The notes under the pieces: model-generated
Told to the model about the DNA's origin: nothing
Seen by the model: only the letters and a program-made list of their open reading frames with translations
Database searches by the model: none
Program-made: the position numbers and the translations under genes
Origin: an uncultured Sutterella sp.
GTDB lineage: Bacteria; Pseudomonadota; Gammaproteobacteria; Burkholderiales; Burkholderiaceae_F
Reading direction: 5' to 3'
DNA: 64,000 bases
NCBI GenBank assembly: GCA_900545335.1
Contig: UQYP01000003.1
Location: 1-64,000 of the forward strand
In this document: piece by piece, positions 34,862-43,681 of the stretch
Position numbering within the stretch: the first letter of the stretch is position 1
Layout of the letters: every line of letters begins with the position of its first letter

Positions 34862-34880
34862 TTCAGACGACAGACAAAAG

Positions 34881-34919
34881 AAAAGTCGTGGCAGCGGACC
34901 GATCGTAGCCACGACTTTT
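34881..34919 (+). terminator. rho-independent terminator after ccmCD
   Basis: AAAAGTCGTGGC pairs perfectly with GCCACGACTTTT around a 15-base loop; the T-run closes the stem. Confidence 0.8.
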
Positions 34920-35049
34920 GTGTTTAAACAGAACCTGTTTATTCACGGCATGTAATGTACCATAAGTGCTTAGTGGTTTCTACCTATTTCATACTAAGAA
35001 ACCCGAATGTTTGAGAAAAAACAAGAAAACAGTTCATACAAACAATTCT

Positions 35050-36984
35050 TCAGATTTCCTTAAGTTTGAGTTCTCCAAGGCTAACAGGAGTTTTTACTTT
35101 GCCGGTTAAGGTCATTTCGCACTTTTTGCAGTCAAAGGTTGCGCGATAGACATTGGGGCCTGATTTCAAAATTAAAGGGTCAGGTCTAAAGCGCTCCTTT
35201 AGGCTCGGATCGGCCTTAACTTTTTCAATGTTGTCTTTCAGACACAGTCCCAGCGCGTAACGCACACAGTGTTTGGTGACCATCAGCGGCACTTCACGGC
35301 GGATGCAGCCCGTCTCAAGCGCAGGCTCCTTAATTTTCGCTCCGTGGCGCTCGTAGAAAAGAACGGCCTTTTCGTTTAAAACGTTTGCCCTGAAATCCGT
35401 GGCATCAGGATAGGGGAGGTTTTCAGTAACGCGTGCGGGTTCTAACCTTTGAAAATGAAGAAGCCTTACTTTGCTCATTTCCTCAAGCGCTTCGCGGCGC
35501 ATCTGATTGACGATGCTCGCAGGCGCGAAATAGCCCTCATCATCAATCTGAAGTGCTTTGATCTCAAAATCGGTGCCGCCCGTCTTTTTTAAATTCTTTT
35601 CAATGTTAAGACGGTTTTGCTCAATATGAGAGGCTTTTTGGGCCGAAGGGTTATCTAAGTGCACCGATGCGCTATTGTTTCTTTCATCGGTAAGTTCAAG
35701 ACTAAAACCTTTCTCATCAGCCTTAAAATGAGCCTTAAGCCCTATCAATCGTTTGGCAGTGGGCTTAGAGAGGAGCTCTTCCCAAGCCTGATCCCGATTT
35801 CGGTAGAGTGTCATGCCGGGGACCAATTGCGGGTGCTTTTTCAAAATGGGGCGCTCTCTTAACGTCAGGCGCCAGACTCCCTGTCTGATTTCTTCAGCTC
35901 GGTTGACGGCAAACCCCATCAGAGTTTTTTCTCGCGTGAGATACGTGAGGCCGTCAGCGTTATGAATGACCTCTCGGCTTTTAACTTCGAGTGCGTCGTT
36001 GTTGACCCGAACGATTTCACCGATTTTTTCACCCGTATTTTTCGGCGTTTCAAAAACGGCCATATCATGATGGCGTTCGCGCGTGAAGTAATTGGTAAAA
36101 CCCCGATTAAAGGATTTTGTAGGATCGGGGGTAAAGTCAATGTAGCTTATTCCGTCACTGGATCTTTTCAGATCGGCTCTTTTGGCGAGAATCGCATCCA
36201 ACGCCTGCCGATAGTGAGCGGTGATGTTTTTAACGTATGAGGCGTCTTTGAGCCTTCCTTCAATCTTAAAGCTTCTTACGCCCGCGTCAATTAATGCTTC
36301 AAGGTTCTCGGTCTGGTTATTGTCTTTTAAAGAGAGTACGTGCCGATCACGCAGGAGTTCGCGCCCGTTTTCAGTGTAGACGCTGTAGGGCAGGCGGCAA
36401 AGCTGTGCGCAGGCTCCGCGGTTTGCGCTGCGGCCGGTAGCGGCAAAACTCGCGTAGCATTGGCCGGAATAACTCACGCAAAGTGCTCCGTGGATAAAGT
36501 ATTCAATCCGCGCGGACTGCAAAGCTTTAAAGCACCGGGCAATTTCAGCAAGATTCATCTCGCGGGCAAGGACGACTTGAGAAAAACCGACGCTTTCCAG
36601 AAAACGGGCTTTATCAGGTGTTCGCACGTCGCACTGCGTTGAAGCGTGAAGCTGGATGGGTGGCAGCTCACTTGCCAGAATCCCCATATCCTGAACAATC
36701 AAAGCATCGACTCCGTTTTCATAAGCAAGGTGCGCCAAACGTACGGCGTCCTTTCTTTCCTCATCGTTCACAATCGTATTGAGCGTCATGTAAACGCGAG
36801 CATTGAAGCGATGGGCAAATTCGGTGAGCTTTCGGATATCGTCAAAAGCGTTGGCAGCCTCTACCCGAGCACCGAACCCCGGTCCTCCGATATAGACCGC
36901 ATCGGCTCCGTGCAAAATGGCTTCAATGCCGACAGCTGCATTTTTAGCCGGTGCCAAAAGTTCAAGACTTTGACTTTCTTTCAC
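35050..36984 (-). CDS. rlhA: 23S rRNA 5-hydroxycytidine synthase RlhA (U32 peptidase family)
   Basis: A 644-residue protein matching E. coli RlhA (YdcP, about 650 residues), which hydroxylates C2501 of 23S rRNA using prephenate-derived cofactor chemistry. The N-terminal U32 domain shows LELLAPAKNAAVGIEAILHG, ADAVYIGGPGFGAR, and the signature IEYFIHGALCVSYSGQCYAS with conserved cysteines (also RGACAQLCR). The C-terminal extension carries the DUF3656 part typical of this subgroup and not of the shorter TrhP/UbiU types. It overlaps the ankyrin gene by 4 bases (ATGA), so it is the last gene of the tatD-ankyrin-rlhA run. Confidence 0.88.
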   Translation of the reverse strand: MKESQSLELLAPAKNAAVGIEAILHGADAVYIGGPGFGARVEAANAFDDIRKLTEFAHRFNARVYMTLNTIVNDEERKDAVRLAHLAYENGVDALIVQDMGILASELPPIQLHASTQCDVRTPDKARFLESVGFSQVVLAREMNLAEIARCFKALQSARIEYFIHGALCVSYSGQCYASFAATGRSANRGACAQLCRLPYSVYTENGRELLRDRHVLSLKDNNQTENLEALIDAGVRSFKIEGRLKDASYVKNITAHYRQALDAILAKRADLKRSSDGISYIDFTPDPTKSFNRGFTNYFTRERHHDMAVFETPKNTGEKIGEIVRVNNDALEVKSREVIHNADGLTYLTREKTLMGFAVNRAEEIRQGVWRLTLRERPILKKHPQLVPGMTLYRNRDQAWEELLSKPTAKRLIGLKAHFKADEKGFSLELTDERNNSASVHLDNPSAQKASHIEQNRLNIEKNLKKTGGTDFEIKALQIDDEGYFAPASIVNQMRREALEEMSKVRLLHFQRLEPARVTENLPYPDATDFRANVLNEKAVLFYERHGAKIKEPALETGCIRREVPLMVTKHCVRYALGLCLKDNIEKVKADPSLKERFRPDPLILKSGPNVYRATFDCKKCEMTLTGKVKTPVSLGELKLKEI

Positions 36985-37718
36985 GACTCGTTGTCCTTTA
37001 TGTCTTCAGAAACAGTTTCTGTTTGAGAAACGGGCGGCTCAGCAGCCTCGGGCGGCCAGGGAGCACAGGCGCTGATATGAAGCTTTTGCGCAAGTTTGCT
37101 GTCGCCTCTCTTTGCAGCAATGGCCTCGGGGCTGATTCCCTGGTCGTTACAGAGCGTTTTATCGGCTCCGGCTTCAAGCAATACATCCACAGTGGGCGCA
37201 GCAATAATACGGGCTGCCATATACAAAGGCGTCACCCCGCGCTCGGTGCGGGCATTGACCTCGGCGCCTTTTTCAATCAGAAAACGCGTCATCGCCGTCT
37301 GACCGGTGCTTGCCGCATAATGAAGCGCCGTCCAGCCGAAATCGGCATTAACGGGTGCGCCCATTTCAATGAGTTTTTCCGCCAGCGGCCGATCACCTTT
37401 GATCGCAGCCAGCATGAGCGGCGTCTCACCTCTTAATGTCGGCACCTTCACGTTGATTTTGAAGCTTCTTAACAAAACCTGATTGGTGCTTACCTTAGCG
37501 TCCATGCGGATTGCATAAACGAGGGGCGTGTCACCGTTAGGCAGATAGAAGTTCGGATCATAAGCGAGCTCTCGAAGCATATATGCAACTTTCGGTGCAT
37601 CGTCCTGCACGATTGCTTCCTGCATCTGCACGTCAAGCGGCACGCCGGGCGTGACCGTTTGAGCGGCACAGGCAAAGCTTGAAAGAAAGAGCACTGTAAA
37701 AAGACTATTTTTGAGCAT
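36981..37718 (-). CDS. exported ankyrin-repeat protein
   Basis: A 245-residue protein with a signal peptide (LFTVLFLSSFACAAQ) and about five ankyrin repeats from residue 30 to 200; good examples are GETPLMLAAIKGDRPLAEKL, GWTALHYAASTGQTAMTRFL and GVTPLYMAARI. It is presumably a periplasmic protein-interaction module; in other bacteria exported ankyrin proteins protect catalases or bind partners, but no partner is clear here. Start: an ATG at 37718 inside the tatD tail (a GTG directly precedes it), without a clear Shine-Dalgarno, so it depends on coupling to tatD. Why it sits between tatD and rlhA is not evident. Confidence 0.82.
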   Translation of the reverse strand: MLKNSLFTVLFLSSFACAAQTVTPGVPLDVQMQEAIVQDDAPKVAYMLRELAYDPNFYLPNGDTPLVYAIRMDAKVSTNQVLLRSFKINVKVPTLRGETPLMLAAIKGDRPLAEKLIEMGAPVNADFGWTALHYAASTGQTAMTRFLIEKGAEVNARTERGVTPLYMAARIIAAPTVDVLLEAGADKTLCNDQGISPEAIAAKRGDSKLAQKLHISACAPWPPEAAEPPVSQTETVSEDIKDNES

Positions 37719-38481
37719 CACTTAATCCGAAAAAACGATTGGCATTGAGCATTGTAACTTGAGCGATGTCTTCAAGCGTCGTATGGCGCAATTGAGCCAG
37801 ATATTGAGCGACATGGGGCACAAAAGAAGGCTCGTTTCGTTTGCCCCGAAGCGGCACAGGGGCCAGATACGGGCTGTCGGTTTCAATGAAAAGGCGGTCT
37901 TCAGGCGCCTTGCGGGCGACTTCCTGAATATCCACGGCAGAGCGAAAGGTCACAATGCCTGAAAAAGAGAGGTAGCCTCCTAAATCCAGAGCTTTTTTCG
38001 CAAAGTCCCAGTCACCGCAGAAGCAATGCAGCACAAAACCGCACTCTTCGGCGTGGTGCGCCTTTAAGATCGCAATCGTATCGTCCTGAGCTTCGCGCGA
38101 ATGAATAATCAGGGGCTTGCGGGCAATGAGTGCCGCATCGATATGAGTGCCGAAGCGCTTTCTTTGCCAATCCAAGGGCTCGTGGCAGTAGTGATAATCC
38201 AAACCCGTTTCACCCACTGCAACCATTTTGGGTAAAAGCATTTTTCGGGCAATCTCTTCGGCAGTGAGATCCGGCAAAGTCTCATCCTGGGGGCTCACGG
38301 CAAAGGCTGTAAAAAGCCCTTCGTTTTTCTGAGCCAAAGCGCTTACCGCGTCAATTTCATTTTCTTCTGTTGCAACAATAACGGCTCGGGAGATTTGAGC
38401 CTCGCGCATCCGTTCAAGCACTGCCTCTCGGTCAGCATCGAACTGCGGCATGTGAATGTGACAGTGGGTATCAAAAAACAT
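37705..38481 (-). CDS. TatD-family metal-dependent hydrolase (3'-5' deoxyribonuclease type)
   Basis: A 258-residue TIM-barrel amidohydrolase-superfamily enzyme of the TatD/YcfH group. Metal ligands are visible in MFFDTHCHIHM (HxH), VGETGLDYHY (Glu), KPLIIHSREAQDD (His), FVLHCFCGD (His) and FIETDSPYLAPVP (Asp). E. coli TatD has 3'-5' exonuclease activity on damaged DNA and RNA; the YcfH subgroup may have other substrates, such as D-aminoacyl-tRNA in one report I recall. It is the first gene of an overlapping run with the ankyrin and rlhA genes. Confidence 0.9.
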   Translation of the reverse strand: MFFDTHCHIHMPQFDADREAVLERMREAQISRAVIVATEENEIDAVSALAQKNEGLFTAFAVSPQDETLPDLTAEEIARKMLLPKMVAVGETGLDYHYCHEPLDWQRKRFGTHIDAALIARKPLIIHSREAQDDTIAILKAHHAEECGFVLHCFCGDWDFAKKALDLGGYLSFSGIVTFRSAVDIQEVARKAPEDRLFIETDSPYLAPVPLRGKRNEPSFVPHVAQYLAQLRHTTLEDIAQVTMLNANRFFGLSDAQK

Positions 38482-38499
38482 TTTCTTTTTTCTAAAGGC

Positions 38500-38519
38500 A
38501 AGGGGCCTCGTGGCCCCTT
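38500..38519. other. GC-rich hairpin upstream of tatD
   Basis: AAGGGGCC and GGCCCCTT form a perfect 8-bp stem with loop TCGT between the acyl-CoA synthetase stop and the tatD start. It lacks a T-run on the minus strand, so it may be a weak terminator or an RNA-processing or stability element. Confidence 0.4.
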
Positions 38520-38540
38520 GGTGTTATTTAAAAGGTGCGT

Positions 38541-40373
38541 TTAACGCTTTCTGGGTGACTCGTAGAGCTCTTCGATTTCGTGGGCAAAGCGCTCGGCAAT
38601 CTGTCTGCGGCGAAGCTTCATCGTCGGGGTCAGAAGTCCGTCTTCGGCGGTCCAGTGCTTTCTCAGAATATAAACGTTGCGCGGCACCCCGTATTGCGGG
38701 AAGTGCTTGGCGGCCTGACGGACTCGTTTGACGATTTTTGCTCTGAGGTCTCGGCAGCGGTTCAGTGCAGGGCTGTCAGGCGTAATGCCCACTTCCTCGC
38801 ACAAGAGTCTGAAGAGCATATCGTTGACGACCACAAGAGCCGTAATGTAGGGACGGCCTTCGCCCACAACCATCACCTGCTCAAAAAGATGATCTTCCTG
38901 GATGGCAAATTCAACGTCGACCGGACAAATCTTTTCACCGGTGCTCGTCACGATAATTTCTTTGATGCGGCCTTTGATCCGCACGCGGCCCCCATCGCTT
39001 AAATCCACTTGGTCACCGGTACGAAGCCAGCCGTCAGCGGTAAAGGTTTCGGCTGTTTCTTTGGGTAAATTCCAGTAGCCCTTCATCATGCTGGGCCCGT
39101 AGACCTGGAGCTCTTCATTGTCCCCTGCGCGAACCTGACAGCGAGCCAGAGGCATGCCGACCGTAGCCGGGTGGTTGCCTGTCATACCGTTCATGGAAAT
39201 GACGGGACTGTATTCGGTTAAACCATAGGCCTGACGGATGTTAAGGCCTAAGGCACAGAAAAACTTAGCCACCATGCCGTTTAAGGCTGCACCGCCGCTC
39301 ACAATATATTTAAAGCGCGGACCGAAGAGCTCATGCACGGGGCGGGCTACCTGGTCAAAATAAAGCGACTTGATGATCGAATCCATTTCGGGCAAACCGT
39401 CAGCTTCAAGCGGCAGGTCGTTTGCGCGGCAAAAGTCCCGCCAGCCGGCCGCAACAACCCGCTCGGCCATGACCTGAGCGCTGTGTCCGCTTAGGGCGTA
39501 TTTGGCCTGGATTTTGGCATAAAACTGCTCAAGCACACGGGGCACTGAGCACATCACGGTAGGATGAATGTCTTTGAAGTCTTCCGCAAGCTGCATCGGA
39601 CCGCGGCTAAAGACAAGTGTGGCGCCGTGCGCTACGCAGTTGTAATACGTGGCTGTGCGCTCAAACGTGTGCGACAGGGGCAGATAGGATAAAAAGAGAT
39701 CGTCATCGTCCAAGGGCATTTCTTTGGCAATGTCCTGAACGTTGGAGAGCACTGCGCGGTGGGTGAGCATGACGCCCTTGGGACGCCCTGTGGTGCCCGA
39801 CGTATAGACAATGGCAGCCAGATCCTCTTCATCGGGGCCTGCAGGCAGGTCTTTTTCACTGATAGCGTTGCCGCGATCGAGCCACTTTTTAACACCGCAG
39901 TAGTGCGTTGCGTTACTGTCTCCCTCTTCGTCTTCTGTGGTAAAGACCACCTGTTCAAGAGTCGGCACCGGGGTATCGGAGTGAAAGATTGCGTTCCAGC
40001 GGGCTTTCGTTGTGGTAACGAGGAAGCGGCAGCCGCTGTCACTCATAATGTAGGCGGCTGACTCCGGTGTATCGATTGCATGAAGGGGAACGGGGACTAA
40101 AGCATTGGCAAGCGCAGCCTGGTCAAAAGTGAGGGCATCAAGCGAATTAATCAATAGCATTGCCACACGGTCACCGCGTTTTAAGTCCATTGCGGCAAAG
40201 GCTTTGCGCCAACGCATCACGCGTTCACAGAATTCTCTCCAGGTGAGGCTCGTCCACTTTTCCTGCTCGTAGTCGTAATAGCGGTAACCCTCCTTATCAG
40301 GCTTGGTTGCCAGAGTGTGCTCGAGCATCTGCGGGAGCGTTTTGAAATCATCAATGTACGTATGACTTGCCAT
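38541..40373 (-). CDS. long-chain acyl-CoA synthetase (AMP-forming), copy 2
   Basis: A 610-residue ANL-superfamily enzyme of the eukaryote-like FAA1 type (COG1022) that activates fatty acids to acyl-CoA with ATP. Motifs: P-loop VYTSGTTGRPKGVMLTH, LPLSHTFERT, the ATP-binding RQAYGLTEYSPVIS, DGWLRTGDQVDL, and the C-terminal-domain hinge GRIKEIIVTSTGEKICPVD. It is a close paralogue of the gene just upstream, separated by 159 bases holding that gene's terminator, so the two are expressed separately. The second lysine of the C-domain that catalyses adenylation is expected near the end but I do not assign it. Confidence 0.9.
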   Translation of the reverse strand: MASHTYIDDFKTLPQMLEHTLATKPDKEGYRYYDYEQEKWTSLTWREFCERVMRWRKAFAAMDLKRGDRVAMLLINSLDALTFDQAALANALVPVPLHAIDTPESAAYIMSDSGCRFLVTTTKARWNAIFHSDTPVPTLEQVVFTTEDEEGDSNATHYCGVKKWLDRGNAISEKDLPAGPDEEDLAAIVYTSGTTGRPKGVMLTHRAVLSNVQDIAKEMPLDDDDLFLSYLPLSHTFERTATYYNCVAHGATLVFSRGPMQLAEDFKDIHPTVMCSVPRVLEQFYAKIQAKYALSGHSAQVMAERVVAAGWRDFCRANDLPLEADGLPEMDSIIKSLYFDQVARPVHELFGPRFKYIVSGGAALNGMVAKFFCALGLNIRQAYGLTEYSPVISMNGMTGNHPATVGMPLARCQVRAGDNEELQVYGPSMMKGYWNLPKETAETFTADGWLRTGDQVDLSDGGRVRIKGRIKEIIVTSTGEKICPVDVEFAIQEDHLFEQVMVVGEGRPYITALVVVNDMLFRLLCEEVGITPDSPALNRCRDLRAKIVKRVRQAAKHFPQYGVPRNVYILRKHWTAEDGLLTPTMKLRRRQIAERFAHEIEELYESPRKR

Positions 40374-40475
40374 TTTGACGGATCTTTCTGGAAAGTTTAT
40401 CTAAACAAATCATTGTACCGAAAGATACCCTGGAAATTACACACGATTTTGTGTCATTTTTATTCTGTCACTGAA

Positions 40476-40505
40476 GAAAAAAGGCAGAAGAAAAATCCTC
40501 TGCCT
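40476..40505 (-). terminator. terminator between the two acyl-CoA synthetase genes
   Basis: On the minus strand GGCAGA and TCTGCC (40504-40499 and 40488-40483) form a stem followed by TTTTTTC. Confidence 0.65.
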
Positions 40506-40532
40506 CTTCAAAAACGCTCAGATCAAATCCGC

Positions 40533-42380
40533 TTAAGCGCCGTGATTTTCGTAAAGTTTAATGATCTCGTCCTGAAAACGCGCTTTAATGACGTGACGCT
40601 TGAGTTTGAGCGTCGGCGTGAGCATTCCGTTTTCAATCGTCCAGGGCGAAAGCGTGAGGATTAAAGCACGGGGCACACCGTACTGCGGGAAGCCCTTTGT
40701 GGCCTTTTTCACCCGGCGCAAAAGCGTTTGGTGCAAAAGTTTTGCCCCAAGCGACTTCGGATCGTTCGGATCAAGGTTAAGTTCCTTGGCTAAATCCGTC
40801 CAATGCTCCTTATTTAAAACTGCCAAAATGCTCACGTAGGGCAAGCCTTCGCCCACAGCCATCACTTGGGAGAACATCGGATCGGTTTCGATTGCCATTT
40901 CAAGATCGGCAGGCGGAATCTTTTCCCCGGTGCTCGTTACGATAATTTCTTTGATACGGCCTTTGATTCTCACGTGGCCGCTCGGCAGAATATCGGCCTG
41001 GTCACCGGTTCTGAGCCAACCGTCTTCAGTAAATACATCGGCTGTAGCGTCCGGTCGGTTCCAGTAGCCCTTCATCACGCAGGGGCCCTTTACCTGAAGT
41101 TCGTCATTTTCGCCGATGCGAAGCTGCATATTGGGCAGCGGCATCCCGACCGTTGAGGGGTCATTTTGGTGTTCTTTATTAACTGCCAAAATGGGGCTCG
41201 TTTCGGTCATGCCGTAGCCTTGGAAAATCTCAATACCCAGACCGATAAAGGTCTTGGCAACGGTTTGGTTCAACGCGGCGCCGCCTGAAATAAATGCATG
41301 AGGTTTGACGCCTCCGAAGACTGCTCTTAAAGATGAGCCCACCTTTTTATCGAGCCAGTCAGCCATTAAACCGTCAAGGCACTCGCGCCAGCTGTGCTCA
41401 ACAGGGAGCCCGTTTGCTTTGCAAAAGCGTCTCCAGCCGACTTCCACCGCCCAATTGAACACATAACGGGCAACGGCGCCTTTTTTGGCGAGCTGGCTGT
41501 TTAATTTGCTGTAAACGGTCTCATAGATGCGCGGCACCGACATGAGAATACTGGGTCGTACGTATTTGAGATCGTCAACAATCTGCAAAATGTTGCGGTT
41601 AAAGAAGATCTGGTTGCCCATACCCATGGCAAGGTAGTAGGTCGTCGTTCTTTCAAAGGTGTGCGAGAGCGGCAGGAACGAGAACCAGGTGTCTTCGGGA
41701 GCCGGACGGATATTGCCCATCACGCCCTTGGCGTTTTCAAGAATGTTTTCATGCGTAAGCATCACGCCTTTGGGACGGCCTGTGGTGCCGGACGTATAGA
41801 CAAGAGCGGCCAAATCGGTGGGCTCAAGTTCAACCTCGGCGGGCGTAATATTTTCAGCCGCATCAAGCCAGTCTGCCAACGTACAGACGTTCACACCGGC
41901 GTTATTGACCTGATCGTCTTCGGGCACAACGTCATCGGTGATGATCACGGCCTTTAAGTTAGGCAGCGTGTCGGCCTGACGAATGCCTTTCCATTTCAGA
42001 TACTTGGCAGTCACGAGCACTCGTGCTCCGCTGTCATTTAAGATGAAGGCACTTGAGCCCGGCGTATCGATGGCGTGAAGGGGAACGGGCACCAGACCGC
42101 TTGCGAGCGCTGCCTGGTCAAAACAGATGGCATCAATACCGTTAGGCAGCAGCATGGCAACACGAGAGCCTTTTTCCAAATTGAATTTGGTAAAAGAGCG
42201 GCGCCATCTGAGCACTCTTTCATAAAGTTCACGATAGGTGAGGGTCTTCCATGATTTCTCTGCGGTCAAATATTGAGTGAGTGCCGGTAAGTCATCGTGT
42301 CTGCCCAAATGATGAGTCAGAACCTCGGGCAAAACACGCAATTTTAAGAAATCTTCATAACGGGATTGTGTGGTTTCCAT
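40533..42380 (-). CDS. long-chain acyl-CoA synthetase (AMP-forming), copy 1
   Basis: A 615-residue paralogue of the following gene with the same FAA1-type architecture: P-loop VYTSGTTGRPKGVMLTH, LPLSHTFERTTTYY, FQGYGMTETSPILAVN, DGWLRTGDQADI and GRIKEIIVTSTGEKIPPAD. The two differ mostly in the fatty-acid-binding N-terminal half, so they may prefer different chain lengths or feed different routes (membrane lipid salvage or beta-oxidation). No beta-oxidation gene is nearby. The upstream region is a 390-base AT-rich gap that contains a candidate non-coding RNA on the opposite strand. Confidence 0.9.
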   Translation of the reverse strand: METTQSRYEDFLKLRVLPEVLTHHLGRHDDLPALTQYLTAEKSWKTLTYRELYERVLRWRRSFTKFNLEKGSRVAMLLPNGIDAICFDQAALASGLVPVPLHAIDTPGSSAFILNDSGARVLVTAKYLKWKGIRQADTLPNLKAVIITDDVVPEDDQVNNAGVNVCTLADWLDAAENITPAEVELEPTDLAALVYTSGTTGRPKGVMLTHENILENAKGVMGNIRPAPEDTWFSFLPLSHTFERTTTYYLAMGMGNQIFFNRNILQIVDDLKYVRPSILMSVPRIYETVYSKLNSQLAKKGAVARYVFNWAVEVGWRRFCKANGLPVEHSWRECLDGLMADWLDKKVGSSLRAVFGGVKPHAFISGGAALNQTVAKTFIGLGIEIFQGYGMTETSPILAVNKEHQNDPSTVGMPLPNMQLRIGENDELQVKGPCVMKGYWNRPDATADVFTEDGWLRTGDQADILPSGHVRIKGRIKEIIVTSTGEKIPPADLEMAIETDPMFSQVMAVGEGLPYVSILAVLNKEHWTDLAKELNLDPNDPKSLGAKLLHQTLLRRVKKATKGFPQYGVPRALILTLSPWTIENGMLTPTLKLKRHVIKARFQDEIIKLYENHGA

Positions 42381-42603
42381 GATGTTTTGATCTGTGCAAC
42401 AGCTGTTTTTTTATTCGGGTTAAGAATAATGGTATTTTCCCTTAATGTTAAGAGAATCATCCGAACGGATTAGCTTTTTTGGTATTGCATTTGTGTTTTG
42501 TTAAGGCGTGATTTCTAAGGAAAAATACTCAGAAAAAACTCTTTTAATAGGTGAAAAACCTTAATTTTGCAAAAAATTCTTTAAGAAAAACAAATAGATG
42601 TTA
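42381..42603. other. AT-rich gap upstream of the acyl-CoA synthetase gene
   Basis: This stretch is very AT-rich, probably holding the minus-strand promoter of the synthetase; I cannot single out convincing boxes. The rest of the gap up to 42772 holds the candidate RNA described separately. Confidence 0.4.
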
Positions 42604-42631
42604 TTGAAAAAAGCCTTTCTTAAGCTAGAAT
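42604..42631 (+). promoter_or_regulatory. promoter of the candidate non-coding RNA
   Basis: TTGAAA (42604-42609) and TAGAAT (42626-42631) are 16 bp apart on the plus strand, pointing to a start near 42638. No coding frame of substance lies downstream before a terminator. Confidence 0.6.
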
Positions 42632-42637
42632 TAAGCC

Positions 42638-42772
42638 CAGAAATTAAGCATGTAAGCTCCTCAATGTAAGAGCGAATCCTGAGCCTGGTCAGCCGTGGAG
42701 TACTCTCTTACCATGCTTTAAGAAGTGGGTTATCGAAATATGGCAAAGAGTTTCGATGACCCATTTTCGTTT
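42638..42772 (+). ncRNA. candidate small RNA of about 135 nt, family not recognised
   Basis: Between a good promoter and a terminator hairpin lies a strongly structured, non-coding segment. TTAAGCATG (42644-42652) pairs with CATGCTTTAA (42712-42721), and GTAAGAG (42666-42672) with CTCTTAC (42705-42711); these stems abut and could stack. Inside, CTGA/TCAG (42679-42682, 42689-42692) may close a small loop. GCTCC (42656-42660) could pair with GGAGT (42697-42701) as a pseudoknot. The 3' end is a stem of TGGGTTATCGAAA with TTTCGATGACCCA (42726-42763) followed by TTTTCGTTT. It does not look like 6S, SRP, tmRNA or RNase P RNA. No transcript evidence is available to me. Confidence 0.5.
42726..42772 (+). 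terminator. terminator of the candidate small RNA
   Basis: A 13-bp stem with one G-T wobble is followed by a T-rich tract on the plus strand only, so it serves a plus-strand transcript. Confidence 0.65.
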
Positions 42773-43681
42773 CTAGCGCACTTTTCTGAGTGTGTAGTTC
42801 AATTGAGATTGTATTTTTCGATGCTCTTTGGTCAAAAGAGTAAGGGTTTGGTCTTCCGGCTCATACAAAAATGCCGGAGCAAATGCCCGATCATCCGTTT
42901 GACACTGCCAGACAATGTCGTTTTCATCATCGGCACTTCCTCGCAGCGTGAAGCGTCTGCCTAAGTAAGAGTAAGAGATATCGCGATCTCCTTGAGCGTT
43001 AAGATAAGTCAGTGTCAGAAGAAACAGTCCGTCGCCGCTGAAGGCGCGATGTTTAATTCTCAGATCGTAGCGAATGCCTTCGCAGTCAGCGGCAGGCAGC
43101 ACCCCTGTAAAGTGTTCTTCAGTGAGTTCTCCCAAGCTTGAATCCGCAAAGCTTGTACTTTCGGCATAAACGGGTTTTCCGTTTTGCCTAAGAGTCAGGA
43201 TGCCTTTTTCATTTTGCAGTTTGAGTCCGAGCGAAGGGGCATGTCAGAAAGCGCTTGCCTCTGCTGTTGATGATCGTGTCAGAGTTGCGTGCAGTTTGCC
43301 CGCTGCGTCATACAGTTGTAGTGTTGATTTTTCTTTCTCATCCAAAAGATAAAGGAGGCCATCGGATGAGTCGGCAGGAATAAAAACCATTGCATCATTA
43401 AAAAGATCAACAGGCAGCGGATAGTCGCTTAATTTCAAAAGCTCCTGTCCACTGTGATAGGCTCCCCGAAAGGCTGCACTGACAGTTTTCCCAAGCACAA
43501 GACCGTTTAACTGTGTCTTGTCGGTTTCAACAGTGCTGAAAACATAGGTTTGGTTTTCGTTTGTTTTGAGCGTGACGGTATTCATGGTGGCTTCAACGAC
43601 CGTGCCTCTGATTGTCGAAGGTACTGAAAGGCAACTGGTGATGCACACGCAGGCAGTCATTGCGATCCATGTTTTATGCAT
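42773..43681 (-). pseudogene. NlpE-like lipoprotein gene interrupted by one in-frame TGA
   Basis: Codons 1-145 encode a lipoprotein precursor (lipobox-like ITSC, Cys17) with a small beta domain. A TGA stands at codon 146 (43246-43244), and the same frame then stays open for 156 more codons to a TAA. The downstream part has the NlpE-type phrase FTGVLPAADCEGIRYDLRI, in which the first cysteine of the usual LPCADC is alanine. Read through, the protein would have about 302 residues. A restart at a TTG (43135) would yield only a cytosolic fragment. Most likely a nonsense-mutated copper/surface-stress lipoprotein gene; a sequencing error or recoding is possible. Confidence 0.72.

Noticed and set aside
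42644..42721. the structured segment as a riboswitch for the acyl-CoA synthetase gene
   Set aside because: The promoter and terminator point along the plus strand, while that gene is on the minus strand about 260 bases away.
43240..43300. selenocysteine insertion at the TGA of the NlpE-like gene
   Set aside because: I see no convincing SECIS-like stem-loop directly after the TGA, and the family is not known for selenocysteine. A nonsense mutation is simpler.
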